In this document: positions 35,152 to 44,057 of the stretch, piece by piece
Position numbering within the stretch: the stretch's first letter is position 1
Layout of the letters: each line of letters begins with the position of its first letter
Source of the DNA: Paraburkholderia acidicola
Lineage (GTDB): Bacteria; Pseudomonadota; Gammaproteobacteria; Burkholderiales; Burkholderiaceae
Direction of reading: 5' to 3'
NCBI RefSeq assembly: GCF_002362315.1
Contig: NZ_MTZV01000006.1
Location: forward strand, 682,001 to 746,000
DNA length: 64,000 bases
Notes under the pieces: model-generated
The model's database searches: none
What the model saw: the letters and a program-made list of their open reading frames with translations, nothing else
What the model was told of the DNA's origin: nothing
Program-made: the position numbers and the translations under genes

Positions 35152-35909
35152 GTTCGACGAACGCCATCGACACCGCCTTGCAGGCCACACTCGATGCGGC
35201 CGCGCGGGTCGGCCTCGACTACCGCTTCCTGCTCGACGCGTACGATCGCACACCGTTCCTGACCGGCATGCTGACGAGCCTCGAGATCGTCGCGTCGACG
35301 CTCGCAGGCAGTGTTGTCGCCGGATTCGCGCTACTGCTCCTGCTGCGAGCACGTAATCGCGCAGTAGCCGGCACTACGCGCGCATTCGTCGAACTCGTGC
35401 GTAATACGCCGACCATCGTGCAGCTTTACTGCGCGTTCCTCGTGCTGAACATGTTGCTGTCGCAATGGCTGCATCAGCAGCATCTCGACAATCCGTTCAA
35501 GCCATTCTTCTGGGTCGTTCTGGTGCTGTCGTTGCACAAAGGCGCGTTCCATGCGGAAGCGCTGCGCGCCGGTTTCGATGCGGTACCTGCACAGACGCTC
35601 GAAGGCGCCGAATCGCTGGGACTCAGCCGTTGGGTGAGGTTGCGCCGCGTCGAGTTGCCGCTCGCCATCCGTACCGCGCTGCCCGCACTCGTCAACAACA
35701 TGGTCGAACTCGTCAAGGCATCGTCGCTTGCATCGGCCATCGCAGTGGGCGACATCACGTATCAATCGATCATGATCTGGACGCAGCGCGATAACGTACT
35801 CGCGTTGATGATCGTGATCCTGCTGTTCTTCGGTGCGCTGACGTGGCTCGTGAGCCGCGCAGGACGCTGGCTCGAACGTCGTCTGTGGGTGCCCGGTTAT
35901 GGCAACTAG
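35148..35909 (+). CDS. Amino-acid ABC transporter permease
   Basis: 253 residues with about five membrane helices. The permease EAA-type loop is GAESLGLSRWVRLRRVELPLA, which contacts the ATPase. It belongs to the HisMQ/GltK class. It overlaps the binding-protein gene at its start and the second permease gene by 11 nt at its end, so the three are translated as one unit. It would form a heterodimer with the next gene product. Confidence 0.87.
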   Translation: MSSTNAIDTALQATLDAAARVGLDYRFLLDAYDRTPFLTGMLTSLEIVASTLAGSVVAGFALLLLLRARNRAVAGTTRAFVELVRNTPTIVQLYCAFLVLNMLLSQWLHQQHLDNPFKPFFWVVLVLSLHKGAFHAEALRAGFDAVPAQTLEGAESLGLSRWVRLRRVELPLAIRTALPALVNNMVELVKASSLASAIAVGDITYQSIMIWTQRDNVLALMIVILLFFGALTWLVSRAGRWLERRLWVPGYGN

Positions 35910-36690
35910 AACGCCGTTCATCGGCACACCGGAGCGCTACGGCGCCGTCCCGATCGTGTTCGCCGTGCTGGCGGCACTGGGTATCGCATTGGAAATCGAA
36001 CTGGCGCACGGCGGCTGGCGTAACGAAACGCTTGTGCATCTCGTGGAATGGGCGCCTGCGCTCGCGCGCGGCTTTGCGATGAACGTCGCGATCAGTCTCG
36101 GTGCGATCGCGATCGGTTCAGTGGTCGGTTTTGCGGTTGGTGCGCTTGCGCTGACGCGCGGGTTGGCGGGTCGACTTGCGCGCTTTTGGGTGCAGGCGTT
36201 TCGCAATGCACCGTGGCTCGTGCTGATCTACTTCACGACCTACGTGTTTCCGTTCGAGTTCACGTGGTTCGGCCATACGCTGCCGTTTCCCGACTGGCTC
36301 AAGGTGACGCTGGCGCTCGCGTTGCCGGCAAGCGCGAACGTCGCCGAAGTGTTCCGCGGCGCGGTCGCATCGATTCCGACAACGCAGTGGGACGCGGCGG
36401 AATCGCTGGCGCTGTCGCGTGCGCAGATTTTGCGGCTCGTCGTTGTGCCGCAATGCGTGCGACGGATGCTGCCGCCGTGGATGAACGTCTACGCGATCAT
36501 CACGATGGGTACTGCCCTTTCATCGCTGGTCGGTATTCATGATCTGCTCGATACCGCGCAGATCGCGAGCAGCACCGTTGCACGGTCGAGCTTCACTGTG
36601 CTTACCTACCTCGCAACACTCGCGATATTCTTTGCGTGGTGTTACCCGGTTTCGCGTGCGACGCGCTGGCTAGAGCAGCGGTTCGCGTAA
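35899..36690 (+). CDS. Amino-acid ABC transporter permease, second subunit
   Basis: 263 residues, HisMQ class, with the EAA-type loop AAESLALSRAQILRLVVVPQ and several membrane helices. An N-terminal extension of about 50 residues includes an extra hydrophobic segment. It ends one base before the stop of the convergent ferredoxin gene, leaving no room for a terminator. Confidence 0.87.
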   Translation: MATRTPFIGTPERYGAVPIVFAVLAALGIALEIELAHGGWRNETLVHLVEWAPALARGFAMNVAISLGAIAIGSVVGFAVGALALTRGLAGRLARFWVQAFRNAPWLVLIYFTTYVFPFEFTWFGHTLPFPDWLKVTLALALPASANVAEVFRGAVASIPTTQWDAAESLALSRAQILRLVVVPQCVRRMLPPWMNVYAIITMGTALSSLVGIHDLLDTAQIASSTVARSSFTVLTYLATLAIFFAWCYPVSRATRWLEQRFA

Positions 36691-36691
36691 A

Positions 36692-37024
36692 TCAATGCGC
36701 GCGCACGAGCAGTTCGAACGTGGCATCGAGCGCCGCCGTCGATTCCCGGCCGCGCCCCCAACCGATCGAGCGACGATAGCCGCCCATCAACGCGCGAGTT
36801 GCTTCCGCGTCGAGCGCATCGGATGCAGCAAGCCCTTCGGTTTGCGGCGCGACGAACAACGCGTCTTCCGGGCAATACAGCTCGCACATGAAGCAGGTCT
36901 GGCAATCGTCCTGACGCGCGATGCGCGGCACACCGCCTTCCACCGCTTCGAACACGTTGGTCGGACAGGCGCGCACGCAGATATTGCAGCCCGTGCAGCG
37001 TGCTTCATCGACAATCTCGATCAT
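36692..37024 (-). CDS. asfB: AsfB-like 2x[4Fe-4S] ferredoxin
   Basis: 110 residues. Two four-cysteine clusters: CTGCNICVRACP (Cys10, 13, 16, 20) and CQTCFMCELYCP (Cys41, 44, 47, 51). A C-terminal extension contains GWGRGRESTAAL. It starts at ATG 37024, overlapping the flavoprotein stop (ATGA). The pairing with an AprA-type flavoprotein matches the asfAB genes needed for arylsulfonate desulfonation in Pseudomonas putida S-313 and Variovorax. It would pass electrons to or from the flavoprotein in the cytoplasm. Confidence 0.78.
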   Translation of the reverse strand: MIEIVDEARCTGCNICVRACPTNVFEAVEGGVPRIARQDDCQTCFMCELYCPEDALFVAPQTEGLAASDALDAEATRALMGGYRRSIGWGRGRESTAALDATFELLVRAH

Positions 37025-38658
37025 GCGGCGACTCCTGCGTGCGATGCAGACGGTGTCAATGCGAGCCGTTCGACCCATACTTCGTCGAGCCCGCCGCTAA
37101 GCAACCGATGATGCTGATGCGGATCAAGTGCCGCATGTTCCTGGCGCCGGTGCATGCCGCGCGTTTCGGTACGCTGCTGCGCGCTGCGATACATCCAGCG
37201 CGCGGTCGCGAGCATCGCGGTGGCCTCGCGTGTGCGCACTGCATCGCTTGCGCTTTTTGCGGGCGCCGCGTGACGCACGCGTTGCCACAGCGTATCGAGC
37301 CGCTCCAGTGAATCGTCGAGCAGATCGCCGCGCCGCGCCCAGTTGCGCTCGTAGGGAAACACTTCGGCCTGCACGGCCTGGATCAGGTCGGCACTATCCA
37401 CCGGCGTTACGTCGCCACCATCGTGCAGCCCTACGCCGCCCGCATGCCGCAGCGAACGGTGTCGCGCCGCCGGCCCCGCATCACGCGCGTAATCGGCGGC
37501 GCCCGCGCCGGACCACAATCCCGACGACATCGCCCACGCCGCGTTGTGGCTGCCACCGCCCGTAAAGCCGCCGCAGATCAGCTCGCGCGTCGCCGCATCG
37601 CCGGCCGCATACAGTCCTTGCACCGACGTCGCACACGTTTCGTCGACCAGATGCAGGCCGCCCGTGCCACGCACCGTGCCTTCGAGCCGCAGCGTCACCG
37701 GAAAGCGCTGCGTAAACGGATCGAGACCAAGCCGGTCGAACGGCACGAAGAAATTCGGTTGCGCGGTGCGCATCCACGCGCGGATCTGCATATCGGCTCG
37801 ATCGAGACACGCGTACACCGGCTGGGTCTGTAGCGTCTTCGCGATCACACCGCGGCCGCGCGCGGAACCCGCCCCTTCGATCGGCGTGCCGTCCTCGTAG
37901 TAGAACGTCGCCCACGTATAGAACAACGACTTCGTCACCGACGAAAACGCCGGCCCGAGCCCATAGGCATTCGAAAACTCCATGCCCGATAGCTGCGCGC
38001 CTGCTTCGGCGGCCATGAGTTGACCATCGCCGGTCAGCACATTGCAACCGAGCGCCTTGCTGAGAAACGCGCAACCGCCGGTCGCGATCACCACCGCCTG
38101 CGCACGCGCAATCCATGCGTCGCCGGTCTGACGATTCACGCCCGCGGCACCGGACACCACACCGTGTTCGTCGACGAGCAGTTCGAGCGCAGGACTGTGA
38201 TCGAGGATTCGTGCACCTGCTTCTTTCACGCGACGTCGCATCAGCCGCATATATTCCGGGCCCTGTAACGACGTCAGACGCGGCTCGCCGTCGGCATCGG
38301 TGGGAAACGGATAGCCCCATTCGGCGAGTTGCTGCGAATTACGCCACGTTTGCTCGAGCACGCGATCCATCCACGTCTGATCCGCCAGCTCGCCACCGAG
38401 CGCAAAACGACTCGCCTTCGCGCGCTCGCGTGCATCTCCGTCCGGCGGTACGTACCAGACCGCGGTACCGGCTGGTGCCGTGGCACCCGAGGTGCCGCAA
38501 AACCCCTTGTCCGCGAGCAGCACCGTCGCGCCGCGCGCCGCCGCACCGACCGCCGCCCACGTGCCCGCGGGGCCACCGCCGAGCACCAGCACGTCGACGT
38601 CGTGCGTTGTAGACGTGACGTTTCTAGCGGTGTTTGCGTACGCTATCTGTCCGCTCAT
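37021..38658 (-). CDS. asfA: AsfA-like flavoprotein (fumarate/APS-reductase fold)
   Basis: 545 residues. FAD-binding VLVLGGGPAGTWAAV near residue 25, then FCGTSGATAPAGTAVWYVPP and a C-terminal GLYAAGDAATRELICGGFTGGGSHNAAWAM, as in the succinate dehydrogenase/adenylylsulfate reductase flavoprotein group. It has CAGGAG before the ATG at 38658. With the overlapping two-cluster ferredoxin it forms an AsfAB-type pair, the marker genes of aromatic sulfonate sulfur use in rhizosphere bacteria. It ends a long minus-strand operon of desulfonation-type enzymes. The exact electron flow is not known even for the described AsfA. Confidence 0.76.
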   Translation of the reverse strand: MSGQIAYANTARNVTSTTHDVDVLVLGGGPAGTWAAVGAAARGATVLLADKGFCGTSGATAPAGTAVWYVPPDGDARERAKASRFALGGELADQTWMDRVLEQTWRNSQQLAEWGYPFPTDADGEPRLTSLQGPEYMRLMRRRVKEAGARILDHSPALELLVDEHGVVSGAAGVNRQTGDAWIARAQAVVIATGGCAFLSKALGCNVLTGDGQLMAAEAGAQLSGMEFSNAYGLGPAFSSVTKSLFYTWATFYYEDGTPIEGAGSARGRGVIAKTLQTQPVYACLDRADMQIRAWMRTAQPNFFVPFDRLGLDPFTQRFPVTLRLEGTVRGTGGLHLVDETCATSVQGLYAAGDAATRELICGGFTGGGSHNAAWAMSSGLWSGAGAADYARDAGPAARHRSLRHAGGVGLHDGGDVTPVDSADLIQAVQAEVFPYERNWARRGDLLDDSLERLDTLWQRVRHAAPAKSASDAVRTREATAMLATARWMYRSAQQRTETRGMHRRQEHAALDPHQHHRLLSGGLDEVWVERLALTPSASHAGVAA

Positions 38659-38712
38659 GCGGCGCTCCTGGTGCAAGGTGGGAGGTTTGCGGCGTGCGTG
38701 CCGCACCGTCAA

Positions 38713-40008
38713 TCAATCGAGTGCTGCCGCAACAGGCTCTTGCGTACCCGTCAGTTCCGCAGGCGTATGCGCGAGACTGAAGCGCTCGCCCGGCGGTGTG
38801 CCGTTCAGATGGAAATTGCCTACTGCGCTTTCACGCTGGATCGCCGGGTTGTGCGACGCGATCACGCGCGCATTGCGCCAGTGACGATCGAGCCGCCGTG
38901 CCTCGCTCGTCGCCGACGCGCCACCCACTTCGAACACCAGTGTCGCTGCTTCGAGTACCTGCTCGATCACGATCTGCTGCGCCTGGTACGCTTCGATGTC
39001 GAGTGCGATGTAGGTGTCGGTGGTCGCGCGGCCGGCCAGTCGTTCCTGCCACGCTTTTTCGAGCGCGCCCGACACCGAACCGACAAGACTTTCGGCGGAA
39101 TACACGAGGCTTGCGAGCCGACCCACCACACGATGCACGAGCGGGTTGTCCCGCGGGCTAGAACGGCCCGGCACGCCAAAGGTCCGCGTGCGGCCGCGCA
39201 CGAATTCGACACCGTCGCGCAGCACCGCGCGTGCGATACCCGCAAGCGTCGCAAGATGCACGGTCTGATAGAACGCGGTCAGCGATGTATTACGGCGCGG
39301 CTCCGAACCACGGTAGCGCACGAGAATCTGCTCGTCGCTCACATGAACGGCCTCGAAGCGCGTCGTACCGCTCGCCGTCAGCCGCTGGCCGAAGCCATCC
39401 CAGTCGTCGATGCGCGTCACGCCCGGCGCGTCGCCGCGCACCAGCACGCGCACATCGTCGTCGCCATCATGCGATGCCACATCGATCCAGTCCGCGTACA
39501 ACGTACCCGTGCTGTAGTACTTCTCGCCATTCAGCGTCCAGCCGTCGCCGTTCACGTTGCGCGCGAGCGTAACCGAGTTGTGCGTCGCGCCGGTGCGTTC
39601 GGAAATCGCCGCACCGATCGTTTCGCCCGCAACGATCGGCTTGAACCAGCGCTCGCGCAGCGTTTCATCCTCGCCCTCAAGGCGCCCTTCGATAAAGCCG
39701 AAATGCACACGCAGAATTTGCGGCAGGTTCGAATCCGCTTCGGCGAGCCGGGTCAGTAAGCGGAAGAACTGCGGCAGCGTCGCGCCGAGGCCGCCGTAGC
39801 GGCGTGGCACGCGCAGCGCGGCGAAGCCCGCTTCCTTGAGCCAGCGCACGGGTTCGTAGGCCAGTTCGCGGCGTTGTTCGCGTTCGATGTTGCCTTCGGC
39901 GATGCGCGCAAAGACAGGCGCAAAGCGGGCGTCGAGTTCGGCGTCGTCGGGCGGGGTTTGCGGGTCCCTTTCTGTGCCCGGAAACGGGGCGGGGATCGTC
40001 GTCATCAT
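38713..40008 (-). CDS. SfnB/DszC-type acyl-CoA-dehydrogenase-fold monooxygenase
   Basis: About 431 residues of the acyl-CoA dehydrogenase fold: GFAALRVPRRYGGLGA, AISERTGATHNSVTLARN and LNGEKYYSTGTLYADWIDV are shared with SfnB and DszC, flavin-dependent monooxygenases acting on sulfones or sulfides. The usual dehydrogenase catalytic Glu segment is absent. Two adjacent ATGs (40008 and 40005) are possible; GGAG sits 3 or 6 nt before them, favouring the second. It lies 54 nt upstream of asfA in the same operon. A reduced-flavin supplier is not encoded nearby. Confidence 0.82.
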   Translation of the reverse strand: MMTTIPAPFPGTERDPQTPPDDAELDARFAPVFARIAEGNIEREQRRELAYEPVRWLKEAGFAALRVPRRYGGLGATLPQFFRLLTRLAEADSNLPQILRVHFGFIEGRLEGEDETLRERWFKPIVAGETIGAAISERTGATHNSVTLARNVNGDGWTLNGEKYYSTGTLYADWIDVASHDGDDDVRVLVRGDAPGVTRIDDWDGFGQRLTASGTTRFEAVHVSDEQILVRYRGSEPRRNTSLTAFYQTVHLATLAGIARAVLRDGVEFVRGRTRTFGVPGRSSPRDNPLVHRVVGRLASLVYSAESLVGSVSGALEKAWQERLAGRATTDTYIALDIEAYQAQQIVIEQVLEAATLVFEVGGASATSEARRLDRHWRNARVIASHNPAIQRESAVGNFHLNGTPPGERFSLAHTPAELTGTQEPVAAALD

Positions 40009-40155
40009 GTGCTCCGGTAGGTCTGCAACGAGCCAGAATAGATTTCGCCCACCGTCGTACGCAACCAAGAAAAGCCGATAACGATATGTGTGAATGTGCG
40101 CGACGGCCGGCATGCGGAGTCAAACGCGCCAGGCACGCCGCACAATCACGTCCTT

Positions 40156-40992
40156 CTAGGCGCGACCTCCGCCCGCCTTGAACGTGCGGATGGTTTCGAT
40201 ATGCGCACCGTGGGTGCGGTTCGCATCGAGCACGCGTGCGTCGCCGTCATGGCCGACATCGAGTGCAATACCGAAGAGCCCTTCGCCGCGCGTATCGAGC
40301 TGGCGCCGCAGCGCGCTGTCCGACGACGCGCTCGCGGCCGCCTCGAACAGCACGAGCGCAGTCGCACCGACACGGAACGTCGTGGCCCGTGCGCCAAAGC
40401 CCGCTAGTGGCGCCGATAACACGGGGGTGTCGATACCCAGCAGCGCAGCGTAGCGCCGCGTGCTCACGTCAAGATCGCGCACGGCGACCGCGAGGCTCGC
40501 GATACCGCGCACGCCATTCGCATGGCGCCGCACCTCGCCTTCCGGCACGCGTAGCCGGCGCGGTGTGATATCGCCACACAGGAACGGCAGATCGGCGGTA
40601 GCGGGCCGGCCGGTCTGCCACGCGAGCCGCTCGCCGTCGGGCCGCATGCGGCCGCCGTCCTGCGGTCCGTCGTAGGACAGTCCACGCACGCGGGCCGCCT
40701 CGATCGTCGCGGCCACGCTGCCGGGCCCGGGCAGCAGCGCGAAATCGACAAAGCCATCGCCGTGCTGTTCGCCGATCGACCACCAGCGCCGCTGCGGCGC
40801 GGGCCGCAGGAAGGCGATCAGTTCGATGTAGCTGCCGTCCGCGAAACCGATCAACGCGTTGTGCGTCACGCCGTCGGCGTGCATACCGCCCTGCTGTACC
40901 GTGAAGCCGAGCGCGCTCAGATCGTCGACGGTTGCGTCGAGATCGCGAACGCGAATCACCAGATGGTCCACCGTTAGTGCAGATTGCGTCAT
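40156..40992 (-). CDS. VOC family protein with tandem glyoxalase folds
   Basis: 278 residues. Two VOC modules: VDHLVIRVRDLDATVDDLSA at the start, and IASLAVAVRDLDVSTRRYAA about residue 165. The first continues YIELIAFLRP with a Glu ligand. This size and pattern resemble the PF13468 (Glyoxalase_3) group, often found next to sulfonate-use genes. Function is unknown. It is separated by 14 nt from the upstream TauD-type gene and so is in the same transcript. Confidence 0.75.
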   Translation of the reverse strand: MTQSALTVDHLVIRVRDLDATVDDLSALGFTVQQGGMHADGVTHNALIGFADGSYIELIAFLRPAPQRRWWSIGEQHGDGFVDFALLPGPGSVAATIEAARVRGLSYDGPQDGGRMRPDGERLAWQTGRPATADLPFLCGDITPRRLRVPEGEVRRHANGVRGIASLAVAVRDLDVSTRRYAALLGIDTPVLSAPLAGFGARATTFRVGATALVLFEAAASASSDSALRRQLDTRGEGLFGIALDVGHDGDARVLDANRTHGAHIETIRTFKAGGGRA

Positions 40993-41006
40993 CCCGCGGG
41001 CTCCGT

Positions 41007-41981
41007 TTAATTCAATGCAACAGCAGCGGCAGCGCCGACCGGCGTGCCCTGCAATGAGACCGAGCGCGTACCGTCCGGACCGACCGGCACGTCGCCGACC
41101 AGCGTCGTGCGGTACAGCTGGCGATCGAATTCGAGGTCGAAGATATCGGTCGGCGCGAGATGCGCTGTGGTGCGGTTGTCCCAGAACGCGACGCTACCCG
41201 CTTCCCATTTAAAGCGCACCGTAAATTCAGGGCGCGTCACGTGTTCCCACAGCAGTTCGAGCAACGCCTGGTTTTCGCGCGGTGTCAGCCCGACGATCTG
41301 CTTCAGAAAACCAGGGCTCACGTACAGTGCGCGTTCGCCGGTTTCCGGATGCACACGCACGAGCGGATGTTCGGTGACGAGCGTGTTCTGCTCGACCGCG
41401 GCATTGAATGCGTCCGTGCCTTGCGCGCCGCTGGGTGGCGCGAAGCGATGCACGCCGCGCAGGCCATCGACGAATCCTCGCAACGGCGCCGACAGCTTGC
41501 TGTAAGCAGCGACGAGATTGGTCCATTGCGTATCGCCGCCATACGGCGGAATCGTCACACCGCGCAGGATCGACGCATACGGCGGGTTGATCGCGGCGGT
41601 CACGTCGGTATGCCAGCCCGTCCACGGACGCTGCAGCGCCGGCCCTTCGAAGCGCGTCGCCTTGCGGAACTTCGAGATCGAGTAAATGGCCGGGTGGCCC
41701 TCGACGTGCCCGAACACCGGGTGCCCCACCGTCAATTCGCCGAACTGCGCGGAGAACGCAACGTGTTGCTCGTGGGTCAGAAACTGCTCGCGAAAAAACA
41801 CGACGCGCCATGCGAGCAACGCCGCGCGTATCTCCGCGATCTGTTGCGGGGACAGCGGCTTTGTCAGATCGACGCCGTGAATTTCCGCACCGATATGCGC
41901 GGACAGCGGTGAGATCTGGATCGACTGCGGTTGCAATGTGGATTCAGATGCAGAAGACAGCGGAGAGGCCACGGCGTTCAT
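41007..41981 (-). CDS. TauD/TfdA family Fe(II)/2-oxoglutarate dioxygenase
   Basis: 324 residues. WHTDVT supplies the His-x-Asp iron ligands and NRTTAHLAPTDIF the distal His; the downstream RQLYRTTLVGD carries the 2-oxoglutarate Arg. AGGAG lies 6 nt before the ATG at 41981. Relatives hydroxylate the carbon next to sulfonate, sulfate or aryloxy groups so that sulfite or aldehyde is released. Surrounded by flavin monooxygenases and asfAB, it probably acts on an alkyl sulfonate or sulfate ester; taurine is only one option. Confidence 0.87.
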   Translation of the reverse strand: MNAVASPLSSASESTLQPQSIQISPLSAHIGAEIHGVDLTKPLSPQQIAEIRAALLAWRVVFFREQFLTHEQHVAFSAQFGELTVGHPVFGHVEGHPAIYSISKFRKATRFEGPALQRPWTGWHTDVTAAINPPYASILRGVTIPPYGGDTQWTNLVAAYSKLSAPLRGFVDGLRGVHRFAPPSGAQGTDAFNAAVEQNTLVTEHPLVRVHPETGERALYVSPGFLKQIVGLTPRENQALLELLWEHVTRPEFTVRFKWEAGSVAFWDNRTTAHLAPTDIFDLEFDRQLYRTTLVGDVPVGPDGTRSVSLQGTPVGAAAAVALN

Positions 41982-42109
41982 CGGATGCTCCTGAAGAAAG
42001 GTGTGCGCGCTCCGCACGCACGGTGTTGCATCATGCGTGGCGGCGAATGCAACGGTCAACGTCCGGCTTCGAGTTTTTTCTGCTATCGATTCCGCTCCGG
42101 CGCATGACG

Positions 42110-43489
42110 TTACGCCGCAAAAAAACGGTTCGCCGGCCGCGGCAGCCCCAGATGCTCACGCAACGTCGAGCCTTCGTACTCACGACGGAAAATGCCACGC
42201 CGTTGCAGTTCGGGCACCACCTGATCGACGAAATCATCGAGACCGCCGGGCAGGAACGGAAACATCACGTTGAAGCCGTCCGAGCCCTCTTCCACGAGCC
42301 ACTGCTCCATCTGATCCGCAATCGATACCGGCGTACCGACCATCTCCAGCCCCGAATAGCCACCGATGCGCTGCGCGAGCTGGCGCACCGTCAGCCCTTC
42401 TTCTCGCGCCCAATCGACGACACGCTGCCGTGCGCTGCGGCTCGCATTGCTCTCCGGAATCTCCGGCAGCGGGCCGTCCGGATCGAGATGCGACACGTCG
42501 TGACCGAGCGCAATCGATAGCGACGCGAGGCCGCTGTCGTAGTGCACGTAGCGGTCGAGCTGGGCCCGTTTCTCGCGCGCTTCGTCAAGCGACGATCCGA
42601 CCACGACGAACGCGCCCGGCAGGATCTTCAGATGATCGCGCGCGCGGCCTAGCGGTTCGAGTCGTGCTTTGACGTCGGCGTAGAAGCGTTTGCCCTCGGC
42701 GAGATTGGGTTGCGCGGTGAAGACCGCATCGGCGGTTTCGGCGGCCAGTTGGCGCCCCGCCTCCGACGATCCCGCCTGCACGACGACCGGCCAGCCCTGC
42801 ACCGGCCGCGCGATATTCAGCGGACCACGCACCGACAGATGCTCGCCCTTGTGATCGAGCACATGCAGTTTCTCCGGCTCGAAATACACACCGCGCTCGA
42901 CGTCGCGGACGAAAGCATCGTCGGCCCAGCTGTCCCACAGCCCTGTCACGACGTCATAGAACTCGCGCGCCCGGTGGTAACGCTCACCATGCTCGACGTG
43001 TTCGTCGAGACCGAAGTTGCGGGCCGCCTCGGGGTTCGACGTGGTCACGAGATTCCAGCCGGCACGGCCACCGCTCAGATGATCGAGTGACGCGAAACGC
43101 CGTGCGACGTGGTACGGCTCGTCGAAGGTCGTCGACGATGTCGCGATCAGGCCGAGGCGCTCGGTGACCGCGGCGAGCGCGGACAACAACGTCATGGGTT
43201 CAAATGATGTAACGGTATGGCTGCGTTTTAACGTATCGATCGGCATGTTGAGCACCGCGAGGTGATCGGCCATGAAGAATGCGTCGAAGCGCGCGGCTTC
43301 GAGCCGCTGCGCGAAACGTTTGAGCAGAGCGAAGTTGAAGTTCGCATCGGGCGCGGCGCCCGGAAAGCGCCATGCGCCGGTATGAAGACTGACGGGGCGC
43401 ATGAACGCGCCGAGATGCAATTGACGGGAGCGGGTCATGGTGTGGGGGACGATGTTAGAGGCGGTGTTAGATAAGTTCGATTCAGCCAT
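42110..43489 (-). CDS. NtaA/SnaA/DszA-type flavin-dependent monooxygenase (LLM)
   Basis: 459 residues of the luciferase-like fold. LHLGAFMRPVSLHTGAWRFP at the start, ARFDAFFMADHLAVLNMP, GRAGWNLVTTSNPEAARNFG and GWPVVVQAGSSEAGRQLAAE are hallmarks of the NtaA/SnaA/DszA/EmoA subgroup. Such enzymes use FMNH2 and O2 to cleave C-S bonds in sulfones or C-N bonds in aminopolycarboxylates. It is first in the asf operon, so the sulfur role is favoured. No strong ribosome site lies before the ATG; ATG 43438 is an alternative. Confidence 0.85.
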   Translation of the reverse strand: MAESNLSNTASNIVPHTMTRSRQLHLGAFMRPVSLHTGAWRFPGAAPDANFNFALLKRFAQRLEAARFDAFFMADHLAVLNMPIDTLKRSHTVTSFEPMTLLSALAAVTERLGLIATSSTTFDEPYHVARRFASLDHLSGGRAGWNLVTTSNPEAARNFGLDEHVEHGERYHRAREFYDVVTGLWDSWADDAFVRDVERGVYFEPEKLHVLDHKGEHLSVRGPLNIARPVQGWPVVVQAGSSEAGRQLAAETADAVFTAQPNLAEGKRFYADVKARLEPLGRARDHLKILPGAFVVVGSSLDEAREKRAQLDRYVHYDSGLASLSIALGHDVSHLDPDGPLPEIPESNASRSARQRVVDWAREEGLTVRQLAQRIGGYSGLEMVGTPVSIADQMEQWLVEEGSDGFNVMFPFLPGGLDDFVDQVVPELQRRGIFRREYEGSTLREHLGLPRPANRFFAA

Positions 43490-43643
43490 TGAACAGAACG
43501 GTCACCATACGCCAACCACAAGAAACTGGCAGGACCCGCACGGCAGAAGGGTTTTTACGTGATGCAGTCAAGGCGCGCACGCGTCCGCTATGACAGAACC
43601 GCGCGCAAATGCCATACACCGATAACCTTGTGCGAATCCGTTA

Positions 43644-43673
43644 TTGGAGTACGCGACGGCACGTTTCTATACT
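43644..43673 (+). promoter_or_regulatory. groESL sigma-70 promoter
   Basis: TTGGAG (43644-43649) and TATACT (43668-43673) with an 18-bp spacer. The predicted start point is about 43680, so the CIRCE element lies at the very start of the transcript, the classic position for HrcA control. Confidence 0.6.
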
Positions 43674-43683
43674 CGGGCTTCGG

Positions 43684-43710
43684 TCAGCACTCGCCAGTGA
43701 AGAGTGCCAA
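43684..43710 (+). promoter_or_regulatory. CIRCE element (HrcA operator)
   Basis: TCAGCACTC-N9-GAGTGCCAA. The consensus is TTAGCACTC-N9-GAGTGCTAA, so each arm differs by one base and the two changes are complementary, keeping the 9-bp inverted repeat perfect except at its tip. The spacing is exactly 9. It lies between the promoter and the groES ribosome site. Confidence 0.88.
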
Positions 43711-43731
43711 TTCATCGATACAGGAAAGCAG

Positions 43732-44025
43732 ATGAGCCTACGTCCGTTACACGATCGCGTGATCGTCAAGCGCCTCGATCAGGAAACCAGAACCGCATCG
43801 GGCATCGTGATTCCCGACAGCGCCGCGGAAAAACCCGACCAGGGCGAAGTCCTCGCAGTCGGCCCGGGCAAGCGCGACAACGACGGCAAACGCATCGAGC
43901 CCGACCTGAAAGTCGGTGAGCGCGTGCTGTTCGGCAAGTACGCGGGTCAGGCCGTCAAGGTCGACGGCAACGAACTGCTGGTACTGCACGAAGACGACAT
44001 CGTCGCCGTCGTGAACGCGCGCTGA
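43732..44025 (+). CDS. groES: GroES co-chaperonin
   Basis: 97 residues, standard length. MSLRPLHDRVIVKRLDQE at the start, the mobile loop ASGIVIPDSAAEKPDQGEV that docks on GroEL, and ELLVLHEDDIVAVV at the end. AGGAAAG precedes the ATG at 43732. The seven-subunit lid of the GroEL cage, cytoplasmic. It lies 32 nt before groEL under promoter and CIRCE control. The setting, inside an accessory metabolic island, suggests this is an additional copy rather than the housekeeping one. Confidence 0.95.
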   Translation: MSLRPLHDRVIVKRLDQETRTASGIVIPDSAAEKPDQGEVLAVGPGKRDNDGKRIEPDLKVGERVLFGKYAGQAVKVDGNELLVLHEDDIVAVVNAR

Positions 44026-44057
44026 TCGCGTCGCCTCATTCATAAAGGAATCGAAAC

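Noticed and set aside
42110..43489. Nitrilotriacetate/EDTA monooxygenase as the firm assignment
   Set aside because: The NtaA/EmoA and SnaA/DszA subfamilies cannot be told apart by eye. The operon with asfAB and SfnB favours sulfur, so only the broad family is claimed.
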